Assembly (NCBI GenBank): GCA_027603065.1
Contig: JADGJP010000027.1
Coordinates: forward strand, 124,001-188,000
Source: Geranomyces variabilis
Lineage: Eukaryota; Chytridiomycota; Chytridiomycetes; Spizellomycetales; Powellomycetaceae
DNA length: 64,000 nucleotides
Reading direction: 5' to 3'
Notes under the pieces: generated by a model
What the model was told of the DNA's origin: nothing
The model's database searches: none
The model's input: the letters and a program-made list of their open reading frames with translations, nothing else
Translations under genes and position numbers: made by a program
Shown here: in pieces, positions 32,921-45,979 of the stretch
How the letters are laid out: every line of letters starts with the position of its first letter
Numbering within the stretch: the first letter of the stretch is position 1

Positions 32921-34845
32921 ATGTTTGCTGCTGCCATCCGCTCTGCCTCTCCCCTCGCAAGGCTTGCCAGGCCGGCAGCTGGCGTCGTCCGCACGCCGAC
33001 ACTTGCGAGTGCCTTCTCGCTCCCAAGGATGCTGCAACGAAAGGTGTGTCCCATTCAAGCACGCCGCGCGCGTTATTCTTTTTCGCTTACAGGCTCAAAG
33101 AAGAAGGGACTAATGCCGATATTCTTACTTGTGTAGGTATCTGGCACGACTGCCGCGCAGGCCGTGAGCGCCGTCACGCCGCCAACGCCTGAAGGCCGCG
33201 TGTTGTTTCCTGGAGCCACCGGCTCGCACTACACGGAAGAGATGAGCTTCAACCGCGACCCGAAAGCAATGTCGACATACCGCGTGCTTGATCTCGAGGG
33301 AAACGTGATTGACCCGGCTCAGGAGCCTGATGTACGTGCTCGGCGTTACTGTTTCCATTTCACTATCCGTTTTCATAACACCTTCCGCGCACGCAGCTGC
33401 CGAAGGAGGTCCTGCTAAAGATGTACAAGTCCATGCTGACGCTCAACGCCATGGATTTGATTCTGTACGAGGCGCAGCGACAAGGCCGCATCTCGTTCTA
33501 CATGACTAGCTACGGCGAGGAGGCTACGCACATGGGATCTGCCGCCGCTCTCAAAAATGAAGACGTGGTTTACGGGTATATCACTTATCGCAAGAGGAGA
33601 TCGTCACGTGGCGTTGTTCTGATTGTCTTTCCATTTAATTTCGCTGCATAGACAATATCGTGAAGCCGGCGTGCTTATGTACCGCGGATTCACAATCGAG
33701 CAATTCATGAACCAATGCTACTCCAACGCAATGGACTTTGGCAAAGGTCGCCAGATGCCCGTGCACTACGGCAGCCGCGAGCTCAACTTCCAGACAATCT
33801 CGTCGCCGCTCGGTACGCAGCTGCCGCAGGCGGCCGGATCGGCATATGCGCTCAAGCTGTCTGGCAAGGACGCGTGTGTCATCTGCTACTTTGGTGAAGG
33901 TGCTGCGTCGGAGGGTGATTTCCATGCGGCGTTGAACATTGCTTCGACGACCGAGAGCCCGTGCTTGTTCTTCTGGTAAAGAGCACATCGGGCTGCGCAT
34001 GTTTTTTATGCTTTAAGCGCCGGCCTCGGGCGACTCACGTCAAAGCCCCTTTTGTCCAGCCGCAACAACGGATACGCGATTTCGACTCCGGTGAAGGACC
34101 AGTACCGCGGTGACGGCATTGGTAAGGGCCTTTCCTGTGCAGCGACGCACCCCATTCGCTAAGGCTGACGTTCAATCGCTATTCGCAGCATCGCGAGGAC
34201 AGGGTTACGGCATGGACACCATCCGCGTGGACGGAAACGATGCGCTGGTGAGAAAAGAAAAAAGCGGGTTTGCGAGTGTGGAAGCGTCCTGTGTTTTGCA
34301 CGCACCTCATGCTCATGTATAATCTTTGCCCACCCGCAGGCTGTGTACAACGCGGTGAAGGAGGCGCGGCGGAGGGCGATCAGCGAGTCTCGCCCGGTGC
34401 TCATCGAGGCTCTGACTTACCGGTACACGGAAAAGACCGTCATTCGTAGGAATGTATCTTTTAAGGCGTTGTATTGACGTGCTTTTTTCATTTGTGCAGA
34501 GTTGGACACCACAGCACGTCGGATGACTCGTCTGCATACCGACCGAAAACCGAGGTATCAGATTGGATCAAGCAGGACAGCCCGATAGCGCGGTTCCGCA
34601 AGTATCTGGAGAAGAAGGGCCACTGGACAGCGGACGAGGAGGCAGCGTTCAAGAAATCTGTGCGCTCGCAAATCCTCAAAGAGTTTGCGGCGGCCGAAAA
34701 AATCCCCAAGCCGTCGCTGGACCACATGTTTACGGATGTGTTGGCGGGGGAGCAGCCGTGGAACCTGAAGGAGCAGGAGGCGGAGATGCGTTCGCTGGTG
34801 AAGGAGTTCCCGCAGCACTATGACACCAAGGACTACCAGAAGTGA
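32921..34845 (+). CDS. Branched-chain 2-oxoacid dehydrogenase E1 alpha subunit, mitochondrial
   Basis: The enzyme decarboxylates branched-chain 2-oxoacids with thiamine diphosphate in leucine, isoleucine and valine breakdown. Eight segments (32921-33043, 33137-33331, 33397-33575, 33652-33975, 34060-34121, 34189-34247, 34340-34422, 34500-34845) give 456 residues. The first about 40 residues are a basic/Ala presequence. Family blocks follow: [36 protein letters not shown], the ThDP motif GDGI...[10 protein letters not shown], the phosphorylation-loop region [16 protein letters not shown], and the C-terminal helix pair. Every intron restores conserved sequence. Lipoyl-E2 partner and E1-beta lie outside the window. 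Confidence 0.95.
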
Positions 34846-35035
34846 GGAAGAAAGAGAAGGGAGAGATTGGGATTGCATTTAGGACAGCGTTTACATAGGA
34901 GCAGGGAGGAAGGACAGTTCCATAGCATTTGCGCAGTCAAATAGATATATATTCATTGCACAGCCACCCTCGCGTTTTTTGTACGTCACAATGACGCGCG
35001 GGGGTCCAATAAAATCTCCGCACTGCCCTCGCATT

Positions 35036-35060
35036 CCTCGTCGTCGTCGTCGTCGTCGAT
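35036..35060. repeat. (CGT)n microsatellite
   Basis: About eight tandem CGT units lie in the leader just upstream of the SelO start codon at 35082. Confidence 0.85.
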
Positions 35061-35081
35061 TTTCTCCCCTTCAGAAACGGC

Positions 35082-37161
35082 ATGAACAAACTCAAGCGCT
35101 GCATCGCCGACTTGCGCTTCACTAACAGCTTCACCCGCGAGCTAATCCCAGACGCACGCACTCCCGGCGAGCCACTCGTCCGGCCAACATCCCGAAGCCC
35201 AGTTGCCCGCACACCACGACAAGTCCTCGGCGCCCACTTCTCCTACACGGAGCCCGAACAAACCCCCAATCCCGTCCTCGTCTCCGCCAGCGCGCCATGT
35301 GCCGAGCTTCTCGATATCGATCTACCAGAAACGCTCAAAAACCCTAGCGAGCGCGACGCGTTTTTGGGTCTTGCGAGCGGAAACACTGTGCCTGCGGGAA
35401 CCAACCCGTGGTCGCTGTGCTATGGTGGGCATCAGTTTGGTTCGTGGGCCGCGCAGTTGGGCGATGGGCGCGCGATTACCATTGGCGAGGTAACAAACTC
35501 GCGCAACGAGAAATGGGAGGTGCAGTTGAAGGGTGCAGGCATGACACCTTACTCGAGGTAAGACGGCGGAACCCAAAACAAAGGAACACACACAAAAGGT
35601 CTTGGCGATTCTCATAGCGCCTTTATAGATTCGCTGACGGGTATGCCGTACTCCGCTCGTCGATCCGCGAATACCTCTGCTCAGAAGCCATGCACCATCT
35701 CGGCGTACCAACAACCCGCGCCCTTGCACTCGTCGGCTCAACCCGTCCCGTGCAGCGCGAAACGCAGGAAACTGGCGCAGTCGTATGCCGCCTCGCACCC
35801 ACATGGGTGCGCTTTGGCAATTTCGAACTCTTTATCTCCCGTGGCGACATTCCCAACATGCGCAAGCTCGCCGATTGGGTCATCGACACGCACTTTGCGG
35901 ATGTTGTTAACAGTGGAGACTCCCAGAAGGGTCAATATTCGGCGTGGCTGACAGAGGTCGTGCGTCGCACGGCAGTTATGATTGCGCATTGGCAGGCGGT
36001 CGGTTTCTGCCATGGCGTGATGAATACGGACAACATGTCCATTTTGGGGCTCACCTTGGACTATGGTCCATTTCAATTTTTGGATAAGTACGATCCGGAG
36101 TATATATGTAAGTTGTAACGCAGAACTGGTGGTTGCAAATCAGATAGATACCTATGCAAACCTGACGTCTTTGCTCTCGCCCGCCAGGCAACCACTCGGA
36201 CACTTCGGGCCGCTACAGTTTCGACAGCCAACCGGGCGTCGGATTCTGGAACCTCACCAAGCTCGCCTCAACAATCAGCCCACTAATCGTCGCCGAAGTC
36301 GGCGACAGCCGCACCAAAGCCGAACAAACCCTCCGCGAAATACTCGCAACATACCCCGTCGTCTTTCACGAAACCTACCGCGAGCTAATGTGCAAGAAAC
36401 TTGGCTTGCGCACTGCCCGCGCGGACGATCTGGACGAGATTGTCACGCCGTTGATGGAGGTGTTGGGCAAAGTACAGCCCGATTACTCGATGTTCTTCAG
36501 ATCGCTGAGTACGGATTTCAAGCTTGCGGCTAATCAGGATGAGGATGCTGCGACTGCGGCGGCTGTTCTGGCGGCTGCGTCGGTGAACCAGGTTAGCTGT
36601 AAGAATCGTGGTGGTTCATCGTCGTCGTCGGCTGCTGCTGATGCTCTACCGCCGTTGGCTGGGGCGCTGGAGGCGTGGTACGCGAAATACCGCGCGCGTC
36701 TGCTATCAGAGCTTCCCGCAACTACATCCGCCGCGGAAACGACCGCCGACCAGCAGCAACAATCGCCACAACCAAACGGCAAGCTCAGCGGCGCAGACGC
36801 ATCCACAACATCATCATCATCATCGTCGTCACCCGCATCCTCACAACCACCACAATCACCACCACCACCGCGAACAACAAACCGCTCGCCACCATCATCA
36901 GACTACTCACAATCCCTCCTCGCCCGGGAAGACGCCCTCCGCACAGAACGCATGAAACGCGCCAACCCAAAATACATTCTCCGCAACCACCTCGCGCAAC
37001 AAGTGATCGAGAAAGCCGAGCAAGGCGATTTCAGCGGCGTGAATGAGTTGCTGCGGCTGTTGCAGGATCCGTTCCAGGATGGCACGGCGGAGGAGCAGGA
37101 GCGCTGGGCGGGACCTGTGCCGTCTTGGGCTCTGGAGATGAAATTGAGCTGCTCTTCTTGA
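35082..37161 (+). CDS. SelO/YdiU family protein (pseudokinase-fold AMPylase), mitochondrial-type
   Basis: Members of this family transfer AMP from ATP to protein Ser/Thr/Tyr. Segments 35082-35557, 35629-36107 and 36188-37161 give 642 residues. Conserved blocks are [77 protein letters not shown] (with the catalytic Asn/Asp region) and [20 protein letters not shown] poly-Ser/Gln/Pro insert (about 500-570) is extra. The C-terminus ends SCSS; in vertebrate SELENOO the equivalent Cys is selenocysteine, so this is a Cys form and needs no SECIS. The protein starts directly with [13 protein letters not shown], so a cleavable presequence is short or absent. Confidence 0.94.
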
Positions 37162-37572
37162 GTTGTTGCTCAGAAAAGAAAACGGGGGCAAGGGGAAGCA
37201 CAAGCACGGGAAGGCGGAAAGGGGTCTTTGTCCCTCCGTCGCAAGGCGCAAGGGAATGTTGCACATACGCCGCTAGCCTTATCTTATCTCTCTCTTCCTC
37301 CGTCGCTGAATAGATGAAGTCTGTCGTGCAAGGGAGGTTTCCTAAGATACAAATATACCAATTCGGATCGCGAATGGCCGAGCCAAAAGAGGAAAGTGTT
37401 CTAACTGTTCTACACACATGTGTTATTAAAAAGGGGAAGAAAAAATGCAAAATATAAACGTAAAAAGCGTAAAAAATCGTAACAGGGTTAAGGGGGAATG
37501 CAAACCAGTATCAAAACAGTAACATAGAAAAGAAGACGTCCCCAAAGCGTTCAAGGTCCAAACCACCCCTTT
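37162..37572. other. Intergenic, convergent
   Basis: This is an AT-richer gap between the SelO and chitin synthase 3' ends. No gene supported. Confidence 0.5.
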
Positions 37573-40500
37573 TTAAAGCTCACCCTTCAACACGCCATCA
37601 ATACACCGATGGATCCACTCCTTCTTCGCGCCCAAATCCACACCAAAGTACTGCCCAAGCTCCTCCCTCACACTCTTCTTCGTAACACTCATCAAATCCG
37701 CCGTGGAGAGAATATGCCGCACTTGGCGCAAAATCTCATCATCGCTCGGCAGGGCGCGCGGCGCAGAGTCTGAAGTGGCCGTGTATGTCGACCGCTGGGA
37801 TTGGCGGCGCTGCAAATGGTGGTGGAGTTGTTGCGGGGGCATGGCCATGCCTGCGAGCTGTGGTGGTGGTGCGGGGATCATGCCCGGGTAGTCGTGCTGC
37901 ATCATGCCCGTGTATTGCGTGCCCCAGGACATGCGGTTGTAAGCTCCTGCCTCGCTTGGCGCGCCGTATGGCGCGGGTGGTGGTGCGCCGTACTGCGACC
38001 CGCCGCCGTAGACTGATCCGCCGCCGTAAACCGATCCGCCGTATGCAGACGGCGAGGCCCCACCGCCGTAGACTGACCCGCCGTATGCTGTGCCGCTGCC
38101 GCCGTTGCCGCTGCCGCGAGGCTGGCCTGACGAGCTGCCGGATCCTGAGTGGTACGACGAGTGGTGCTCGTCGTCGCGCTCCAGTCGCTCAGGCTCAAAG
38201 TCGGACCATGTGCGCAATGGAATCGTCGACTCATCAAACTACAAAGAAAAACACACGAGTTAGCTTCTGCACTTCGGATCGCATTGCAAGCAAAGTCGAT
38301 AAACTTACGTCTTCTTCAACAATCGGCACTTCCACAGCTTTGCCGCCTTCATCAACCCGTCTGGTGTTACCCCACGAGAAATCATCAAAGTGCCAGAACG
38401 AGTACAGCGGGATATACGCTCCAAACACCGGCATCGCGAGCATGTACTGTCAAAAAAAAAAAAAAAAAGAAAGTTACCAGTTAGACAATCACGCACCATC
38501 ACGAAAACCCTGGACTCCCGTGCGCGCGCTTACAATAATCATCCACCCAATATGCTGCCACTCGCGCTTGCACAGGAAAATAAACATCTGGAACCCATAA
38601 ATCGCGCCAATCATCACCAGACTAATAACGGGGAACTGCGTCTCGCGGCCCGTGGTCATCGCCCAGACGAGGTAGACGATATACAGCAACGCCGCAGGCT
38701 GGACAAACGTTGCGAAAAGGTCCAAAAACACAACAAAGCGCATCGAGAAACAGCAGAATCCGCACATCTCGGGCAGCCAGAGTAGTTCGAGTAGGTTGTG
38801 CACGGTCGAGTTGATCCAGCGACGGCGTTGCGAAAGGAGGACGGACCATCTGTCGGGCGCATTGGTGCGGCACTTGGCGTCGGCGGTAAATGTCGTTTTC
38901 ATGTTGGGAAAGTGCTTCAGCATGAGAGTGGTCAGGTATCGGTCTTCACCCAAGTGGAGCAAGTTTTTCAAATGCAGCGTGTCGACCGTGTTTTGCGAGT
39001 ACTCCGTAACAACCGTCGGGGAAATCAGCAGCGGGACGTTTTTCGTAGGCGTGCGCACGCGGTACATGCTGAAACAACCCGGCAAACAGGTAACACTTCC
39101 AAACAGCGACTCGAACGCTTTCGCCATGTTGTGCGAGATAAAGTACTCGTACACCTGGATCATCGACACCCACGAGTCGCGTTCGTTGGAAATCTGCGTC
39201 TCGCCGCAAATACCGGCAATCTTGGAGTCGCGCGCCATGTTGGAGACAAGCCGGTTAAGCGAGTCCTTGTAAACCTCCGTGTCGGCATCAACCATGAAAA
39301 TGTACTCGTAAAACGACGGGTCAACGCCAATAACGTTCTTCATCTGGTGATACAGCTCCAATTCAAGCGGGTTCATCGGCTGGTTGAAATGCACGCGCGA
39401 GAGGAACCGCATAAGAATCAGCTGCGAGTCGCGTTTGCCGCGGTTTCCGGGGCGAGCGCGCTCGCTGGGCTTGCCGACTTTGACGATAACGATGTACGGC
39501 ACGACTTTGCCCTGGATCTCGTAGAGACCAGAGTAGATCTTGCCCATGTTGAGCTGCTTGTTGCCGTCGCCGAGACTTTGGAAGTTCAGAGCTTCAGGCT
39601 CAACACTCGGGTCCACGCCCAGAATGTCGAGCACGATGCGAGGCGTTGGGCGGTCGTTTCCGGAACCAACAATGTTTCCGTCGCAGATGACAAACAAGAG
39701 TTTGTGCTTGTCGTCATAGTCCAAGGTCGCCAGAGACTCGAGCGTACGGAGCAGCGACGCTTCGCCCTGAAAAGCGACGAAAAGGGTGTTAGCTCAGCTT
39801 GCTAAAACGATACTGCCCACTCATCAAACCCCAGCATATACCTCAGTATAACACGGCACTTGGCAAATAACAAACTTATCGTGCTCCTCCGGGTTCTTCT
39901 TGCCTCCAAACTGCAACGCCGCAAGAAACTTAAAGCCGATCACCGCAACAATAATCGCGGACGCTACCAGCATAATATAGTTGGGCACCGTGCACTGGAT
40001 ATCGTTCCTGTGGTCAACTTTGCCGGCCAAAAAGACGTTATCCATGCACGTCATGATCTGGTTATAGTCACTCGGAAACCGAGCGCGCAGCGTCTCGAGG
40101 TCCGCAGTCGCAGTCGAGCCAAAATTGTTGGCGTAGCGGTTAATCAGCTGCGTCATGAAACCGCCGTTGGTAGCCGCATCCGTTACGGCGGCGTTAGTGT
40201 TTGCCGTGTCGAGGAAGATGGACGGCTTCGTGGGCGGGATCGAGCCGACGTACTCGGCGCGGCTCAACGGTCCCAGGTCGTAAACCTTATCGTACGCAAT
40301 AACAAAGCGGGATTTGTACGTGTCGCGCGCGGCATAGTCAGCCATGGTACCTTTATCCCACACCACGTCGCCTTTTTTATACTGCGTTAGGCTCTGACGG
40401 ATTTTAGCCGAGTGCGCGACCCAGGTCCCGCGGACGATCGCCGGGTTGGTCGCGTAAAACTGGAACAGCAGCGCCGGCGGGGCGCCGTAGCCCGGGCAGG

Positions 40501-43500
40501 CAGTATCAAACGAGTTTGTCGCAGCGCTTTGGGGATCAACTATGGGGAACATTTGCGTAACATCTTTACCCATGACTTGATTCTCCCACACGCCCTTCTG
40601 AATGGCGTTTGCGGGTGTGCCGACGTGGTTCGAGTCTCCAAACACAGCGTCCGTAAGCTGGTAGTATGATCCGTACATCCACACCGCTCCGTTGCTGTTG
40701 ATGCTCGAACGCGAGCTAATTTCTCCGGGAGACAGCTCCGCGCGTTTGGGGCAGAGCACGAATCCCAGCCCAACAATAACAAACAGCACAACTGCGTTCA
40801 TCAGCACAATGACAAGACACAGCGCGACCTTTTCACGCCACGCCAGCTGGCGATCCTTGAGCTTCATCCCACAGATCCACAAGCAGCACGGCGGGATGCA
40901 TCCAGTCGTCAGCCATGTGCACGTAAGCCACCGGCATCGAGTCCCCGAAAGCTTCTTCTTGGGCTTCTTTTCCCGCTTCGGCGCGACCTCTTTCACGGAG
41001 ACGGTATTTACAAGCGCCGCATGCGACTTGTCCATGCTGGAAAGCGAGCCCATCTCAACATCGCCCTTCAGCAAGTCCACCTGGGAGCCACTCTTGCGAG
41101 GCTCGCGCTCAAACTCAAACTCAGACTCGTAATGGCTGGCGTTATCGTCAAACGCCTGGTCGTCGTAACTGACCTCTGAGCGAGCATACGGGCTGTCGAA
41201 TCCAGTGGCCCCTGCTTCCTTTGGCTTGACCTCGGTGGCCGCAAGCGCCTGCTCTAGCGCTCTCCATGTTGGCTCGGACAAAAATATCCGTGACGAGCCA
41301 TTGACAGCGTCTGCCGCCTTCCAGTCCTTGGTAAGCACGACATCTTCGCATTGGCGACGGGCATCTCCAGCAGAAGATCCACGCAAGACGGGAGCGTAAC
41401 GCTTCAGGAACTCTGCATGCGGAAGCGCCGCTGTGTACACTACAGCCGGGTTGGAAGTCAGCGCAGCAATGTCGTAATACACAATCTGCTTGCGCACAAC
41501 TTCCTGGTCCACCGCGCGGCTGCTAGGGTCGTCGTTGGTTGCCAGATGCAAGACAAACCACGTCTGCGCTTCAGTCATGATGGGCAGCAGCTCGCTCAAC
41601 GCAGTCCGGAACTGGTGGCCGATGGTATCGCTTGCGTCCGCTGGGTGCTCGTCATCCTTCTTGTGCTTCCGGCCCTTCATAGACGGGTTGCGGCCTTTGC
41701 TGCTGGCGGCGATGAGCGTCTTGCCGTCCCGCTTGCTCGTCTGGGTAGCAACCAGACGGTCGGAAAACATGTTGCGCAGGAACAGGTTCCCAGTTCCGGG
41801 CTGCTCTGGGCTGCCGCGGACAAGCGTGACAAAGTCCGACTGCAAGACGTCAGCATCCGCGTCCGCAAAGCCGTGCGTGTCGTACTCGACAACTCCAGCA
41901 TAGTGACGGATGCCAAAAGCGTATTTCGGCTTGCTCGAAACGACAAAGGCGGCGTTTTCTTTGGAATCCGTCCGAGCGGCGTACAGCTTTTCCGTAATTT
42001 TGGAGTCTTTGCTGCCTCGCGCGGCTTCCTTGTCGATGATGGGAAGCAAACCCGTTTTCGGACCGGTGAGCACGGCCAGCGTTTCCGAATTGTTGGTGTA
42101 CGCAGCTGATGGCCCAGCAAGTCCCTCGGCTGTAAAAGTTCCACGCGCAACATCGAAAAGCTGCTCGTTGGCGAACGCGCGCAAGCGCTCGTTCTCAAAA
42201 TTTACAAGCAATCGGTGGAATCCATGGCCGGCAATGTCGCGACCGGCAAACCCAGGAACGTCAAGCACGGCAATAAACGAAGACCACGCAGACTCGTCCT
42301 GGCACAGCTTGTCGTTGATCTGCTCGACAAGCCAGCTGTACGCGACCGAGTATAGCGCGCGCGCAAGACTGTCGCGCTGCTTCTCTGCGCCCTCCGAGTC
42401 GAGGAAGACGGTAGTAATGTCGCGCCCAACCATTTTTGTGCGGTAAGTGAGAACGCCCTCCATGGCCGCGGGATGCAGACCCAACAAGCTCGCAACGAGT
42501 TCAAGCTGTGCGTAATTGCGAACAGTGCACGACTCTTGTGCGTGCTGCGGGTCATCGTGGAAAGTCACGTTGCCCAAATGCAAGATCGCCGACAGGAGCT
42601 GCCAGAGCTGCGCCTGCTGGCGACGGCCGATGCCGAGCGCCTTCAAGTTATCGCGCAATGCATCGAATGCCGACGTTTCTGCAGACGCTGCAGCACGGAT
42701 GGTGGACTGGTTAAGGTAGTGGAAGTGCGCCGGATCGGACAGGTGCAGCTGCATTTTCTCCTCCTGCGTAGCGCCCTCCAAGAGTTGGTAAAAGATGTGA
42801 AAGTTCCGTCCACCTGACGGAGAGAAAGAACGAGGGGAACGAAGGAGGAAAAAGAGAGGGAGCAGAATAGCAGTTAGAACAACACGAGATCATCCTTCAC
42901 GGGGAGGCTGATTCTAAAGCCTAGACTTCCTATGCTTATTTTTGTCCTACCATCTTCAGGCCCAGAGACGCGCGATTTTTCAAGCAAATACTCAATGACT
43001 TTGAGGCCAACCATTTTCCCTCGCTTGTCGAATTGGTACTCTGAGTATCGGGTGCAGCAGGTAGCATCCTTGTTAAACGGCGTGTGGGCATTTCCAAATG
43101 CCGAAAGCACAGAGTCCACTTTGAGCACGCCCGAGTGGACTTTTGATTTTTTGACACCCGTTTTGCTGAGATCGCACAAGTGGCGAGTGATGAAGCGGTG
43201 CGACTGGGACTTGCCCGAGCCAGACTCTCCGCTGAGGAGGATGCATTGGTCTTCGTGGTTGCGGACCATGTGGCGGTACGCAGCGGCCGCAGTATCAAAG
43301 ACATGCGGTGGGAGTTGGGCTGGTGGCGTAGACCCGTCGGTAGAGGCAGCAGCCTTGTAAGCCTCTGCGTAGTCTTTGCTGAGGGCATCGGCACCGGTGC
43401 GAGTGGAGGACAGAGCCAATAGACAGCGGGCACCAACAGAGGTGTAATGCGAGCCTCCCGCAAGCCGGCCAACGAGGTTGCGGGTGAGCTGCTCGATAGT

Positions 43501-43617
43501 GTATGGTGTTTCTGGGAAGGCGAGGTCGGGCACTATTGCAGCGGCAGCCTGCGCGGCAGACGACGAGTATGGGTTTGCGCCGGCCGGAGTGGCGGCTGCT
43601 CTTCCGGGTCGAGCCAT
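37573..43617 (-). CDS. Chitin synthase with myosin-motor-like head (class V/VII type)
   Basis: Segments 43617-42951, 42813-39842, 39766-38534, 38446-38309 and 38238-37573 give 1,891 residues. A myosin-like head (about 40-700) has the P-loop GESGSGKS and [11 protein letters not shown], whose junction is rebuilt by intron 1. Then come two or more membrane helices, a cytochrome-b5-like segment ([10 protein letters not shown]), and the glycosyltransferase domain from [10 protein letters not shown]. The catalytic hallmarks are [18 protein letters not shown] and QRRRW (about residue 1,520). C-terminal helices and [13 protein letters not shown] follow, then a Gly/Ser/Tyr-rich linker and a DEK-C domain ([16 protein letters not shown]). 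It makes cell-wall chitin at the plasma membrane, with the head guiding vesicles in known homologues. The start ATG at 43617 fits MARPGRA. Confidence 0.95.
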
Positions 43618-44323
43618 CGCAGCGAGGAGGCAGGGAGGAGTATTAGGGAAAGAGACGGACGGCCTCTCGCTGGTTTGGATTGGGGGCGGAGTTTTTCTCG
43701 TCGTCGCGCGCAGCACCACGAAACGAAGAGAGAGACGATTATGCTATGTAAAAAACAAAAACAAAAAAAGGGGGCGGCAAGCGGTCAGGCAGGCAGCTAT
43801 TGCCGGATGGGCAGGCCGTGCGTGCCGGTGGGGGAGCGGGGAGTAAGCGTGAAGTAGGCCTGCAACCGGGGATGGGCTTCCGGGGGTCGGTCGGTTGCTT
43901 TGAGATGCTGGCTGCCTGTCTGTCTTGCTGCTGCTGTTCTCGGTCGATCGCAACAGGTGGCGGCGAGCAACTGAAGAAAGGAATTGAGGCGCAACTTGCT
44001 ATTTCACTATTTCAATTTGTCCTATAGCGACGAGGCTGAAACACGTCGCCCTGCGTCAGGAGTGAGCGTGTCACCCTTGCACTACACTGCACTACTTTGC
44101 ACTTTCAAAAGACAATAGTCTCGCCGTGCGCAGTCAGTTTAGCCATTTGGTCACTGCGCCGGAGGAAAGAGAGGCCGCTGCTTGCTTCCTTGCTTGCTTC
44201 AGTCCTTCCATCTCTCTTGCTGCCTGCTGCTGCTGCTGCTGCTGCTGCTCTCGCCTGCTGCTGTCGCTGCTGAGGAGTTAGAGCTGGAGTATTCCAGCAG
44301 CTAACTAAAGAGTTGCACATACC
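43618..44323. promoter_or_regulatory. Divergent intergenic region, chitin synthase / LRR gene
   Basis: The 0.7-kb gap contains a CTG/CTTGC-rich stretch at 44175-44275 with a (CTG)n run. No gene supported. Confidence 0.5.
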
Positions 44324-45674
44324 ATGCTCACGCTGCTGCCGTGGGCTCTCGCAACCGCCCTCAAGCGCGACCTTGCTATCGACCTCTCCTGGCTGCTCTC
44401 CGCTTCCGCTGGCGACTCAACTACAACATCCGCCAACAGCGCCGACGACGACAGCAACGACAACACCAGCTGTCCTCACTACTTCTCCTACTATTGTAAC
44501 GACCAGTGTCTTCAAAACCGCGAGCACGAGGATGCGGACGCCAACGCAGAACTGCTAGGAAAGCACGCTGTCAACAGCGACTACGATTTCTACAACCACA
44601 GTATTGAGTACGGCCATGTCTTTAGCGATGATGACGACCACGACGACGACGGGGACAACGACGAGGACGACGATAACCGCACAGTTGTGACACTGACATC
44701 CAGCGAGCCGTCAGCGTGGTTTGACGCGGACGACGGGGTATGCTGCTGCCCGACCTTTTCTTTGTTTGCCTTATAGACAGCTCGTCCCTCATTTCACCCC
44801 TTCTCTATTTTAGCTCGCATCGCTCGAAATGTTGCTCAATCATCCGCAAATCGTAGAAACACTGATTCAGCGCGCACCGCGCCTGCGCTTCCTGTGCACT
44901 CGTACATATTACCACTCTCTCAAATCCCTGCCCGTTTCTTTTCTTAACACCCATCACACGCGGCGGCTGACGCTGGAGCCGCCAGTGACTGAGACGCTAT
45001 GGATCGGCGACATTGGCAACGTGCTAACACACACGCCTTTCCTCACCACCCTGCATCTCGCCGGTTCCTCGGCGTCCGTGAGCAATTTGCTGGCCAAGAT
45101 ACTCATGGACGCCTGCCCGCTGTTGACAGACCTATCAGTCTCCACATCAGACGCTATTACACATGGGTTTTTACGACGATTGTGGCTCGCACATCTGCAC
45201 ACGCTCTCGTTGAAGGACCTTCCCGGCCTACCCGCGCAAACCGCGCTCGTCATCGCGCTAGAAAACCACCCACAGCTGCGCTCACTCGCAATCATCAACC
45301 TCCCCATCATGGCTTCACCCGACGATAGCTTTGTCGTCGACGACCAAGCACAACCGCATACTGCTCTCCGCATTCTCGACGTTTCGAATTCCGCGATTCC
45401 AACGCCACTGCTCCCACTCCTTACGCCAAATCTTACATCCCTTGCAATGCGCAGCATGCCGTGGCAAATCAACCTCCCACCAATCGTGCTTGCGCTTCCG
45501 CAGTTGACTCGCGTTGATGTGCGTGGGTCGCGGGGCAATACAAGCGGCGCGGCTGTCCGTGCGGGTGTGACGGTGTTGGATGGGATGCCCGCTGCGGGCG
45601 AGGCGGCGCGGGCGCCGACAAATAAGAGCGGTGTGCCGCTCACTACACGGCTGGTCCGTGCGTTTAGCATGTAG
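44324..45674 (+). CDS. Leucine-rich-repeat-like protein
   Basis: Segments 44324-44737 and 44814-45674 give 424 residues. The N-terminal third is acidic with an Asp-rich run (about 105-120). The C-terminal two thirds contain irregular leucine-rich repeats of the RNI/F-box-associated kind: TPFLTTLHLAGSS, CPLLTDLSVSTSD, LHTLSLKDLPGL, TALRILDVSNSA, PNLTSLAMRSMP, LPQLTRVDVRGSR. A short N-terminal segment (WALATALKRDL) could be a degenerate F-box, but I cannot confirm it. The alternative acceptor at 44780 would shift the frame, so 44814 is used. Confidence 0.7.
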
Positions 45675-45979
45675 CTTTTTGTTGCTTCGTTCTTTGGATT
45701 TTGTTGGAAGCGACCGAAACATTCTTTTTTTTGGGTTCTATGTAAATTAGTAAAAGAGTGTAATTCTTAAAGCAACAAGGTGCGCCGAATATGCCAGAGA
45801 GACGGAGACACTTTTTGTACTCTTTTGGCAGTCCCGCGTTGCGCGGTCACATTTAGGCGCTGTGCGTGGGGACGCGCATGTGAGTGGCTGTGCTATCACT
45901 GTACTGCTGCGCAATCAAGATTTCGCCCTCGGCTCCCAGGTTTTCCGAACTGAAGGTTTGCCTTGACGTCCAGCCCGCC
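45675..45979. other. Intergenic
   Basis: This lies between two plus-strand genes. Nothing recognised. Confidence 0.5.

Noticed and set aside
38796-42817. Long plus-strand open frames opposite the chitin synthase
   Set aside because: These are reverse-strand shadows caused by GC-rich third positions; the minus strand carries all the conserved motifs.
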